Positions 1 through 5,386 of a DNA stretch of 7,390 bases are shown piece by piece. The notes beneath the pieces were generated by a model. The model worked only from the letters and a program-made list of their open reading frames with translations, had not been told where the DNA came from and ran no database searches. Location of the stretch: positions 1-7,390 of the forward strand of contig JAUTXA010000081.1 of the NCBI GenBank assembly GCA_030838265.1, written 5' to 3'. A program made the position numbers and the translations under genes. Each line of letters begins with the position of its first letter. The stretch's first letter is position 1. The stretch comes from Actinomycetota bacterium (GTDB taxonomy: Bacteria; Actinomycetota; Acidimicrobiia; Acidimicrobiales; BP-101).

Positions 1-445
1 TGCCGCAGCTGTTGAGGGCCTGGCTGTAGTTCGGGCACAGCGATACGAACAGGTCGCTCGAATGGGAGAGGTACCGCGGCGGGTTGTTGATCAGCCCGTG
101 GATCTCCTGGTAGAGACCGAAGAACACCGGCATCTGGAGCAACATCGGCAGGCACCCTGACAACGGGTTGACGTTGTGCTCCTTGTAGAACGCCATCATG
201 GCTTCGTTGAGGGCGGCCCGGTCGTGCTTGTGCTCCTGCTGGAGCCGCTTCATCTCGGGCGCCACCCGCTGCATCGCCAGCGTCGAGCGCATGCTCTTGA
301 TGGTGAGGGGGGCGGTGACCAGCATCACGACCGTGGTCAGGGCCGTGATGGCCCAGGCGTAGTTGTGGATCAGGTCATAGGAGCCCGCCAGGATGAACGC
401 CAGACCTTTGAAGATGACGTCGAAGGGCGATGCGGCGAAAAACAT
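1..445 (-). CDS. yidC: Membrane protein insertase YidC/Oxa1 family, N-terminal part (runs off window)
   Basis: YidC inserts and folds membrane proteins, alone or with the Sec translocon, in the cytoplasmic membrane. The visible 148 codons start MFFAASPFDVIF and read through the left edge without a stop. A hydrophobic segment at about residues 30-46 (WAITALTTVVMLVTAPL) is followed by the positively charged stretch IKSMRS and a helical cytoplasmic hairpin rich in K, E and Q (about 55-90). The family motif GCLPMLLQMPVFFGLYQ follows at about 97-113. There is no large periplasmic domain before the first core helix, so this is the short Gram-positive/actinobacterial type, not the enterobacterial type. 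The ATG is supported by GAGGA on the minus strand, 9 bases upstream and overlapping the yidD stop. It is the last visible member of the rpmH-rnpA-yidD-yidC operon, 12 bases after yidD. The C-terminal half lies outside the window. Confidence 0.97.
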   Translation of the reverse strand, partial: MFFAASPFDVIFKGLAFILAGSYDLIHNYAWAITALTTVVMLVTAPLTIKSMRSTLAMQRVAPEMKRLQQEHKHDRAALNEAMMAFYKEHNVNPLSGCLPMLLQMPVFFGLYQEIHGLINNPPRYLSHSSDLFVSLCPNYSQALNSCG

Positions 446-457
446 GATGGGGGTTCC

Positions 458-676
458 TCACTCCGGAACGGGGTCGGCGCCGCTGCCACCCCAGGGGTGA
501 CACCGGCTTATGCGGCGGGCGGCGAGGGCTGAGCCCCTGGCCGCGCCATGGCGTTCGATTGCCTCGCTGGCGTAGGTCGAGCACGAGGGAAAGTAGCGGC
601 AGGGCGAGGGGCGTCCCGAGCGGGCCCGCTGGTAGAGCCGGATCGCGGCCAGCTCGGCCCGGGCCACCGGGCTCAT
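458..676 (-). CDS. yidD: Membrane protein insertion efficiency factor YidD
   Basis: YidD is a small protein, associated with the inner face of the membrane, that helps YidC-dependent insertion. Its mechanism is not settled. The 72-residue product has the family's pattern. An N-terminal amphipathic helix (about 6-18, ending IRLYQRARSG) is followed by PCRYFPSCSTYASEAIERHG with C26 and C32. A later region, RRISRCHPWGGSGADPVPE, has C59 and the HPWGG motif. The length is normal for the family (about 70-90). The ATG overlaps the rnpA stop as ATGA and has no clear Shine-Dalgarno sequence, so translation is probably coupled to rnpA. The position between rnpA and yidC is the classical one. Confidence 0.96.
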   Translation of the reverse strand: MSPVARAELAAIRLYQRARSGRPSPCRYFPSCSTYASEAIERHGAARGSALAARRISRCHPWGGSGADPVPE

Positions 677-1026
677 CGAGCCGGCCCGGCCACCGGCCGG
701 GCGGCCGCCGAGACGGTGGTCAGCGCGTCGGACACGAGTGCTCGCAGATCTCCGTAGGGCAGGGCCGTCGCCTCAGGGGCGGCGGCGATGAGGTAGGCGC
801 CCGGGTGCACCAGACGCCCGAGCTCGCCGACGATTGCCCGCAAACGACGCCTGAGCCGGTTGCGCACAACGGCTCCGCCCACTCGCTTCCCGATGGCGTA
901 GGCCACTCGGGGAGGCTCATCGGCAGGACCGTCGACCCACGTTACCGTCACCGGGCCACGGCGGATGCGGCGCCCATCGTGGCGGAGCCGGCTGAAGGTC
1001 TTCTGATCGCGGATGCGCCAGATCAC
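673..1026 (-). CDS. rnpA: Ribonuclease P protein component
   Basis: This is the protein subunit of RNase P, which helps the catalytic RNA remove 5' leaders from pre-tRNAs. The 117 residues match the usual length (110-130). The hallmark basic helix VVRNRLRRRLRAI carries the RNR motif at residues 55-57. It is preceded by the RVAYAIGKRVGGA strand-loop (40-52), and the N-terminal segment DQKTFSRLRHDGRRI matches the start of the family fold. The start is GTG and overlaps the rpmH stop as GTGA. No Shine-Dalgarno sequence is visible ahead of it, so coupling to rpmH translation is likely. The 3' end overlaps yidD by 4 bases. The RNase P RNA gene is not in this window. Confidence 0.97.
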   Translation of the reverse strand: MIWRIRDQKTFSRLRHDGRRIRRGPVTVTWVDGPADEPPRVAYAIGKRVGGAVVRNRLRRRLRAIVGELGRLVHPGAYLIAAAPEATALPYGDLRALVSDALTTVSAAARPVAGPAR

Positions 1027-1160
1027 GCCGACAGGCGCTGGCGCCCCTTCCGGCGCCGGGCCTTGAGGATGGCCCGACCAGCTCGGGTCGACATGCGATG
1101 CCGGAACCCGTGGTTCTTGGCCCGCTTCCGGGTGTTGGGTTGGAATGTGCGCTTCACCAT
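1023..1160 (-). CDS. rpmH: 50S ribosomal protein L34
   Basis: L34 is a very small basic protein of the large ribosomal subunit. The 45-residue product begins MVKRTFQPNTRKRAKNHGFR and ends with RRRKGRQRLSA, matching the family over its whole length (44-47 residues). It is the first gene of the leftward operon. The start is ambiguous. An AGGAGG on the minus strand (1167-1162) lies only 1 base before the ATG at 1160 but 4 bases before the next codon, GTG at 1157. Starting at the GTG gives MKRTFQP, the usual L34 N-terminus, so 1023-1157 may be the real gene. The longer ATG form is given here. The stop overlaps the rnpA GTG. Confidence 0.97.
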   Translation of the reverse strand: MVKRTFQPNTRKRAKNHGFRHRMSTRAGRAILKARRRKGRQRLSA

Positions 1161-1161
1161 G

Positions 1162-1167
1162 CCTCCT
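1162..1167 (-). promoter_or_regulatory. Shine-Dalgarno sequence of rpmH
   Basis: A full AGGAGG on the minus strand. It is too close (1 base) to the annotated ATG and better placed (4 bases) for the in-frame GTG at 1157-1155, so it bears on the choice of start. A GC-rich hairpin ends only 2 bases upstream of it. Confidence 0.75.
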
Positions 1168-1168
1168 G

Positions 1169-1204
1169 TGCGCCGACCGGCGCTGCTGCTGCGCCGACCG
1201 GCGC
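1169..1204 (-). repeat. Two identical 15-base repeats, each a hairpin, in the rpmH leader
   Basis: The 15-mer TGCGCCGACCGGCGC (plus strand) occurs at 1169-1183 and again, identical, at 1190-1204, separated by 6 bases (period 21). Each copy contains GCGCC-GACC-GGCGC, a 5-bp GC-only stem with a 4-base loop, so the rpmH mRNA leader would form two identical hairpins in a row directly before the ribosome binding site. What this does is unknown. Candidates are translational control of the operon, a protein binding site on DNA (21 bp is two helical turns), or a simple duplication. Confidence 0.8.
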
Positions 1205-1262
1205 GGCGGCCGTGGCCCGGCGGGACGCGGTGCTCCTGGCCACCGGGCGGCGGCGGACGCTC

Positions 1263-1291
1263 AGGGTAGAGGGCGGGCGCCAACCCGGCAA
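1263..1291 (-). promoter_or_regulatory. Candidate promoter of the rpmH-rnpA-yidD-yidC operon
   Basis: On the minus strand, TTGCCG (1291-1286) and TACCCT (1268-1263) are separated by 17 bases. The second fits the TANNNT pattern of actinobacterial housekeeping -10 boxes. Transcription would begin near 1256, giving a leader of about 96 bases that includes the twin hairpins. This rests on sequence pattern only. In GC-rich DNA such matches can occur by chance. Confidence 0.4.
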
Positions 1292-1393
1292 CACGACGGC
1301 CGCCATGGGCCGATCCAGGCACGTTCCCGCTGGTCCAACGGGTTTTTCCCCAGCCCCTCGCACCCCCCGAAGGCCGGTGGTACGGTCCGACTT

Positions 1394-1412
1394 TCCACCT
1401 CGTGGAGGTGGA
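1394..1412. promoter_or_regulatory. Inverted repeat upstream of dnaA
   Basis: TCCACCTC (1394-1401) and GAGGTGGA (1405-1412) form a perfect 8-bp inverted repeat around the 3-base centre GTG. Each arm contains TCCAC, the core of a DnaA box, in opposite orientation, but the flanks do not match the box consensus (about 6 of 9). It could be an operator for a dimeric regulator, a pair of degenerate DnaA sites, or an RNA hairpin in the dnaA leader. It is followed by about 70 bases in which I see nothing specific, and then by the DnaA-box cluster. Confidence 0.55.
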
Positions 1413-1485
1413 TCCAGCAGTGATTTTGGCGCCCTCCTTCCCCAGGGTGGCCGGACGAACTGGGCGGCTTTTGGGGTCCTCCAGT

Positions 1486-1518
1486 TTTTCCACAGGTGTG
1501 GACACAGGGTGTGGACAA
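1486..1518. promoter_or_regulatory. Cluster of three DnaA boxes upstream of dnaA
   Basis: Three 9-mers lie in 33 bases. TTTTCCACA is on the plus strand at 1486-1494. GTGTCCACA is on the minus strand at 1505-1497. TTGTCCACA is on the minus strand at 1518-1510 and is an exact match to the actinobacterial consensus. The first two are arranged head to head as TCCACA-GG-TGTGGA, a palindrome with a 2-base centre. The cluster ends 27 bases before the dnaA start codon. Such sites usually let DnaA control its own expression, and in some bacteria they form one half of a two-part origin. Confidence 0.85.
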
Positions 1519-1530
1519 CGAGAGGGCCGG

Positions 1531-1535
1531 GGAGG
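1531..1535 (+). promoter_or_regulatory. Shine-Dalgarno sequence that fixes the dnaA start
   Basis: GGAGG lies 10 bases before the GTG at 1546. An open frame continues upstream to 1402, but that stretch holds the DnaA boxes and has no family similarity, so this site supports the shorter protein. Confidence 0.7.
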
Positions 1536-1545
1536 CGGAGCGCTG

Positions 1546-2934
1546 GTGACAGACGTCGAGCAACTGTGGATTTCATGCGCAGACAAGCTCAGGAATGAGG
1601 TCACTGACGCCACCTGGCTGACGTGGTTCGAGGCCATCACCCCGGTGTCGGTCGACGCCGCCGAGCTGGTGCTGGCCGTCCCCAGCGCCATGGTGAAGGA
1701 GCGGCTCGAGGGTCGCTACCTCGGTTTGATCGAGCAGGCCGTGGCCAGCACGGCAGGCGGCAGTCTGCGCCTGCGGGTCGAGGTCCGCACCCACGCTCGG
1801 ACCACCGACGAGGACGCCGCCAGCCCGGGCGAGCTGCGCCGGATCGAGGACGACGACACCTCGAGCGGGCTCACGCCGATCCCCCCGCCGCCTGGGCCTC
1901 GGAACGACGAGAGTCCCCTCGACTCCCGGTACACCTTCGAGGCCTTTGTCATCGGGGCGTCCAACAAGTTCGCCCACGCCGCGGCCCAGAGCGCGGCCGA
2001 GAACCCGGCCAAGTCGTGGAACCCGCTGTTCATCCACGGCGACTCGGGGCTGGGCAAGACCCACCTGCTGCACGCCATCGGCAACTACGTGAAGGAGAAC
2101 TTCCCCGGCCGTCATGTGCGCTACGTGTCGACCGAGACGTTTATGAACGAGTTCGTCGACGCCATCCGGACCAACACGACCATCGCCTTCAAGCGCCGCT
2201 ACCGGCAGTGCGACGTCCTGTTGGTCGACGACATCCAGTTCATGGAGAACAAAGAGGGGCTCCAGGAGGAGTTCTTCCACACCTTCAACCACCTCCATGG
2301 CGCCTCGAAGCAGATCGTGATCACCTCGGACCGGCCCCCGAAGTCGATCGCCACCCTCGAGGAGCGCCTGAGCAGCCGCTTCATGATGGGCCTGATGACC
2401 GACGTCCAGCCCCCCGAGCTCGAGACGCGCCTGGCCATCCTGCGCAAGAAGGCCGAGGGGGAGCGGGCGCACGTCCCCGATGACGTGCTCGAGCTGATCG
2501 CCACCCACGTGAAGGACAACATCCGCGAGCTCGAGGGGGCCCTCATCCGGGTGTCGGCCTTCGCCAGCCTCAACCGCGAGCCCCTCACCCGAGAGCTGGC
2601 CGAGAAGGTCCTCTCCGACCTCCTGTCCTCGAACGAGCCCCGTCAGATCACACCCAAGGTCATCCTCGAGGCCACCTCCGAGACATTCGGCTTCTCGATC
2701 GACGACCTCTGTGGGACCAGCCGTCGTCGTCCCCTCGTGACCGCCCGCCAGGTGGGCATGTACGTCTTCCGAGAGCTCACCGACTACAGCTACCCCGCCA
2801 TCGCCCGAGAGTTCGGCGGACGGGACCACACCACGGTCATCCACGCCGTCGAGAAGATCTCGGCCCTGATGAAGGAGCGCCGGCAGATCTTCGACCAGGT
2901 CACCGAGCTCATCCACCTCATCAAGAACCCGTGA
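1546..2934 (+). CDS. dnaA: Chromosomal replication initiator protein DnaA
   Basis: DnaA is an AAA+ ATPase that binds 9-base boxes at oriC, opens the duplex and recruits the helicase. The protein has 462 residues. Domain I (about 1-80, VEQLWISCADKLRNEVTDATWLTWF) handles self-interaction. A short acidic and proline-rich linker (about 84-125) is domain II, much shorter than the long linkers of Streptomyces. Domain III is AAA+, with Walker A GDSGLGKT (165-172), Walker B LLVDDIQF (225-232) and the ERLSSRF box whose arginine finger is R278. Domain IV carries the DNA-binding signature GGRDHTTVIHA (424-434). All key residues are present. The GTG start was chosen because the family begins at this point and a Shine-Dalgarno sequence precedes it. 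DnaA boxes upstream suggest autoregulation. Confidence 0.99.
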   Translation: MTDVEQLWISCADKLRNEVTDATWLTWFEAITPVSVDAAELVLAVPSAMVKERLEGRYLGLIEQAVASTAGGSLRLRVEVRTHARTTDEDAASPGELRRIEDDDTSSGLTPIPPPPGPRNDESPLDSRYTFEAFVIGASNKFAHAAAQSAAENPAKSWNPLFIHGDSGLGKTHLLHAIGNYVKENFPGRHVRYVSTETFMNEFVDAIRTNTTIAFKRRYRQCDVLLVDDIQFMENKEGLQEEFFHTFNHLHGASKQIVITSDRPPKSIATLEERLSSRFMMGLMTDVQPPELETRLAILRKKAEGERAHVPDDVLELIATHVKDNIRELEGALIRVSAFASLNREPLTRELAEKVLSDLLSSNEPRQITPKVILEATSETFGFSIDDLCGTSRRRPLVTARQVGMYVFRELTDYSYPAIAREFGGRDHTTVIHAVEKISALMKERRQIFDQVTELIHLIKNP

Positions 2935-3114
2935 GCGCTGTCCTCACGCCCGTGGGCATTGTGTCGGCACCTTGTGATTTCGGTGGATCACGAGCAGTTG
3001 TCCACCGCGCATGGCCGAAGCTGTCACACCCCTGTGCGAACCTGTGGACAGGGCCGGGACAACGCCACAACCTCCCACCAGCACCGATGCCCACTCGTCC
3101 ACAATCCACAGGAC

Positions 3115-3154
3115 CTACTACCGCTTCTGAATCTTCTTTACTTCTTATATTGAA
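3115..3154 (+). other. Candidate DNA unwinding element with DnaA-trio-like triplets
   Basis: After the last DnaA box (ends 3110) comes the short step GGAC and then a pyrimidine-rich, AT-rich tract. In steps of three from 3115 the plus strand reads CTA, CTA, CCG, CTT, CTG, AAT, CTT, CTT, so six of eight triplets have the form CTN. On the opposite strand these are 3'-GAN-5' units, like the DnaA-trios of the B. subtilis basal unwinding system. In 3125-3154, 23 of 30 bases are A or T, in a window that is otherwise strongly GC-rich. The order box, GC step, triplets, AT tract matches the known layout. The function is inferred. Confidence 0.7.
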
Positions 3155-3157
3155 AGG
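3152..3157 (+). promoter_or_regulatory. Shine-Dalgarno sequence of dnaN
   Basis: GAAAGG, 6 bases before the GTG at 3164. The same GAAAGG precedes gyrB. Confidence 0.7.
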
Positions 3158-3163
3158 CTCCCT

Positions 3164-4288
3164 GTGAAGCTCCGCTGCGAACGTGATGTCCTCGTCGAGG
3201 CCCTGAGCACCGCCGGTCGGGCTGTCGCCAGCCGGGGCGGTGCCCTGCCCGTCCTCTCCGGCGTGCGCCTCGAGGTCAAGGGCGACCAGCTGCATCTGGC
3301 CGGCAGCGACCTCGACCTGACCATCCAGGTCGAGGTCACCGTGGCCGGCCAGGACGACGGCATCTGTGTGATCCCGGCCCGCCTGGCCGCCGACATCGTC
3401 CGCTCCCTCGAGGCCGGAGCGGTGACCATCGAGTCCGATGACGACGAGGTGCGGATCGCCTCCGGCCGCTCGCAGTTCGCGGTCCGGATGTTGCCGGCCG
3501 ACGACTTCCCCCGCCTACCGCTGCTTCCGGGCGCACCGGTGGCCAACGAGACCAGCGACGCCGTGACTCTGCCGGGCGCGGCCCTGGCCGACGCCCTGCG
3601 CCAAGTGGTGCGGGCCGCGGGCAGCGACGACGCCCGTCCGGTGCTGACCGGTGTCTTGATGGCGGCCGAGGGCGACGGGCTCCGCTTGGTGGCCACCGAC
3701 TCCTATCGCCTGGCGCTGCGCGACCTGCCTGGCACCAGCGTGCTGCGAGAGGGCCAGTCCGTCCTCGTCCCGTCCCGGTCGCTGGCCGAGCTGCAACGGC
3801 TCCTGACCGGCGCCGAGGACGTCACGCTGCGACTGGGCGAGCACGACGCCACCTTCCAGGTCGGTGACGTCCGCCTCACGACTCGGCTCATCGAGGGCGA
3901 GTTCCCGAACTACCGCGCCCTGCTGCCGAGCAGCTACCCGAACCGGCTCATCGTCGGGAAGGAGGCGCTGCTCGATGCCCTGCGCCGGGTCCGGCTCCTC
4001 GCCCGCGACCAGACCACAGCTCAGGTCCGCATCAACCAGCGCCCTGACGGCATCGAGCTCACCGTGCTGGCCCAAGAGGTCGGCCAGGCCACCGAGGAGG
4101 TCGACGCCAAGTTCGAGGGCACCGAGCTCACCGTGGCGTTCAACCCGAACTACCTGATCGAAGGCGTCGAGGCGGTGACGGGCGATGAGATCCAGCTCGA
4201 GACCATTGACGCCTTCAAAGCAGCCATCCTCCGGGGCACTGAAGCAGGCGACTACCTCTACCTGCTGATGCCCATCCGCGTCTCCTAG
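3164..4288 (+). CDS. dnaN: DNA polymerase III sliding clamp (beta subunit)
   Basis: DnaN forms a dimeric ring around DNA and tethers the replicative polymerase and many repair proteins. The 374 residues fit three clamp folds of about 120 residues each. The first begins MKLRCERDVLVEALSTAGRAVASRG and ends near ADDFPRLP. The third opens at about 246 with EFPNYRALLPSSYPNRLIVGKEALLDALRRVRLLARD. The C-terminus YLLMPIRVS has the usual MP(M/I)R ending that lines the partner-binding pocket. The start is GTG with GAAAGG 6 bases upstream, right after the AT-rich part of oriC. recF starts 8 bases after the stop, so the two are probably co-transcribed. Nothing is unusual in length or motifs. Confidence 0.98.
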   Translation: MKLRCERDVLVEALSTAGRAVASRGGALPVLSGVRLEVKGDQLHLAGSDLDLTIQVEVTVAGQDDGICVIPARLAADIVRSLEAGAVTIESDDDEVRIASGRSQFAVRMLPADDFPRLPLLPGAPVANETSDAVTLPGAALADALRQVVRAAGSDDARPVLTGVLMAAEGDGLRLVATDSYRLALRDLPGTSVLREGQSVLVPSRSLAELQRLLTGAEDVTLRLGEHDATFQVGDVRLTTRLIEGEFPNYRALLPSSYPNRLIVGKEALLDALRRVRLLARDQTTAQVRINQRPDGIELTVLAQEVGQATEEVDAKFEGTELTVAFNPNYLIEGVEAVTGDEIQLETIDAFKAAILRGTEAGDYLYLLMPIRVS

Positions 4289-4296
4289 GGCCGGGC

Positions 4297-5373
4297 GTGC
4301 GGGTCAACCGCCTCTGGCTCACGGACTTTCGCAGCTACGCGTCGGCCGAGCTGGCGCCGGCGCCTGACGGGCTCACCGTCGTGGTCGGCGCCAACGGGCA
4401 GGGCAAGACGAACCTCCTCGAAGGCCTGGCCTACCTGGCCTCGCTCTCGTCGTTCCGGGGCGCGCCCAAAGAGGCGCTGGTGCGCCACGGAGCCCAGCAG
4501 GCCGTGGTGCGGGCCGAGGCCGACCGCGACGGCCGGTCGCTCCTCCTCGAGGCCGAGATCGCCTTGGTCGGACGGGACCGCACCATGGTGAACCGCCAGC
4601 CCTTGAAGCGGGCCCGCGACCTGCTCGGCGCGCTGCGGGTGTCGGTGTTCTCGCCCGACGATCTCGACCTGGTGAAGGGCGGCCCGTCGAGCCGGCGCCG
4701 CTACCTCGATGCCACCCTGGTCGCAGGCCACCCCCGCAACGACGCTCTGCTGGGCGAGCTCGACCGGGTCCTGCGCCAGCGCAACGCCCTCCTCAAGCAG
4801 TCGGGGGGGCGCCTGACAGCCGAGATCGAGAGCACCCTCGACGTGTGGGATGCCAAGCTCACCGAGGCCGGCTCGGCGGTGGCCGCGGCCCGCGAGGAGC
4901 TGGTCGGGTGGCTCGAGCCCGAGGTGGCCAAGGCCTACGACCACGTGGCTCACACGGCGGCCGACGTCGGCGTGGCCTACCGGCGCTCGTGGGAAGGGCC
5001 CTTGGCCGAGGCCCTCGCGGCCGGGCGCAGCGACGACGTACGGCGCGGCCTCAGCCTGGTGGGCCCGCACCGCGACGACCTCGAGCTGTCGATCGGGGGG
5101 CTGCCCTCGCGGACCCACGCGTCGCAAGGCGAGCAGCGGTCGCTGGCCCTGGCGTTGAGGCTCGGGGCCCACGGCGTCATCACCGAGGCGGCCGGAAGTC
5201 CTCCCGTCCTTCTGCTCGACGACGTGTTCTCCGAGCTCGACCCCGAGCGCAGCGCCGCCCTCCTCGCCCACCTCCCGGCCGGCCAGGCCATCTTGACCAC
5301 CGCGGGGGCTGTCCCCGATGGTGCCCACGCCGCCCTGCTGGTGCGAGTCGCGGGTGGCCAGGTGCTCCAGTGA
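4297..5373 (+). CDS. recF: DNA replication and repair protein RecF
   Basis: RecF is an SMC/ABC-like ATPase that, with RecO and RecR, brings RecA to gapped DNA at stalled forks. The 358 residues are of normal length. The N-terminus VNRLWLTDFRSYASAELAPA is typical (the L..FR.Y motif). Walker A is GANGQGKTN (31-39), the ABC signature is SQGEQRS (276-282), and Walker B with D-loop is VLLLDDVFSELD (304-315). The middle (about 150-250) is helical and contains RRYLDATL and the QRNALLKQ motif seen in this family. The GTG start at 4297 has AGGG 6 bases upstream, overlapping the dnaN stop, which suggests coupled translation. A DUF721 gene follows after 13 bases. Confidence 0.98.
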   Translation: MRVNRLWLTDFRSYASAELAPAPDGLTVVVGANGQGKTNLLEGLAYLASLSSFRGAPKEALVRHGAQQAVVRAEADRDGRSLLLEAEIALVGRDRTMVNRQPLKRARDLLGALRVSVFSPDDLDLVKGGPSSRRRYLDATLVAGHPRNDALLGELDRVLRQRNALLKQSGGRLTAEIESTLDVWDAKLTEAGSAVAAAREELVGWLEPEVAKAYDHVAHTAADVGVAYRRSWEGPLAEALAAGRSDDVRRGLSLVGPHRDDLELSIGGLPSRTHASQGEQRSLALALRLGAHGVITEAAGSPPVLLLDDVFSELDPERSAALLAHLPAGQAILTTAGAVPDGAHAALLVRVAGGQVLQ

Positions 5374-5386
5374 GACGAGCCGCTCT

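Larger units (their letters stand above)
2935..3163. other. Probable origin of replication oriC (dnaA-dnaN intergenic region)
   Basis: The 229-base gap contains no gene and is rich in DnaA-box-like 9-mers compared with TTGTCCACA. These are TTGTCCACC (2998-3006, plus, 8/9), CTGTCCACA (3051-3043, minus, 8/9; within the near-palindrome CCTGT-GG-ACAGG), TCGTCCACA (3095-3103, plus, 8/9) and CAATCCACA (3102-3110, plus, 7/9 against TTATCCACA). A weaker TGATCCACC lies at 2990-2982 on the minus strand. The last two plus-strand boxes overlap by 2 bases and point at an AT-rich tract that ends at the dnaN ribosome binding site. The position between dnaA and dnaN is the standard oriC site in actinobacteria. 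Origin activity itself is inferred. Confidence 0.9.

Noticed and set aside
1329..1354. GCTGG/CCAGC inverted repeat with an inner GGG-TTTTT-CCC, looking like a terminator
   Set aside because: The T-run is in the loop, not after the stem, and there is no gene end here to terminate.
1358..1386. Possible dnaA promoter with -10 TACGGT at 1381-1386
   Set aside because: The hexamer fits TANNNT but no acceptable -35 element lies 16-18 bases upstream, so I do not call it.
1402..1545. Upstream in-frame extension of dnaA by 48 codons from a GTG at 1402
   Set aside because: The extra sequence has no DnaA similarity, contains the DnaA-box cluster, and the GTG at 1546 has a good ribosome binding site and matches the family's N-terminus.
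1023..1691. Long 222-codon version of the L34 frame starting within dnaA
   Set aside because: Only the last 44-45 residues are L34. The upstream part crosses the control region and the dnaA start.
1573..2916. 447-codon open frame on the minus strand opposite dnaA
   Set aside because: It is a by-product of GC-rich codon use. The translation is low-complexity (V, G, D, L, H-rich) with no family features, and dnaA on the other strand is unquestionable.
3146..3151. TATATT as a -10 box for dnaN
   Set aside because: It would start the mRNA only about 6 bases before the dnaN GTG and cut off the ribosome binding site; it is better explained as part of the AT-rich melting region.
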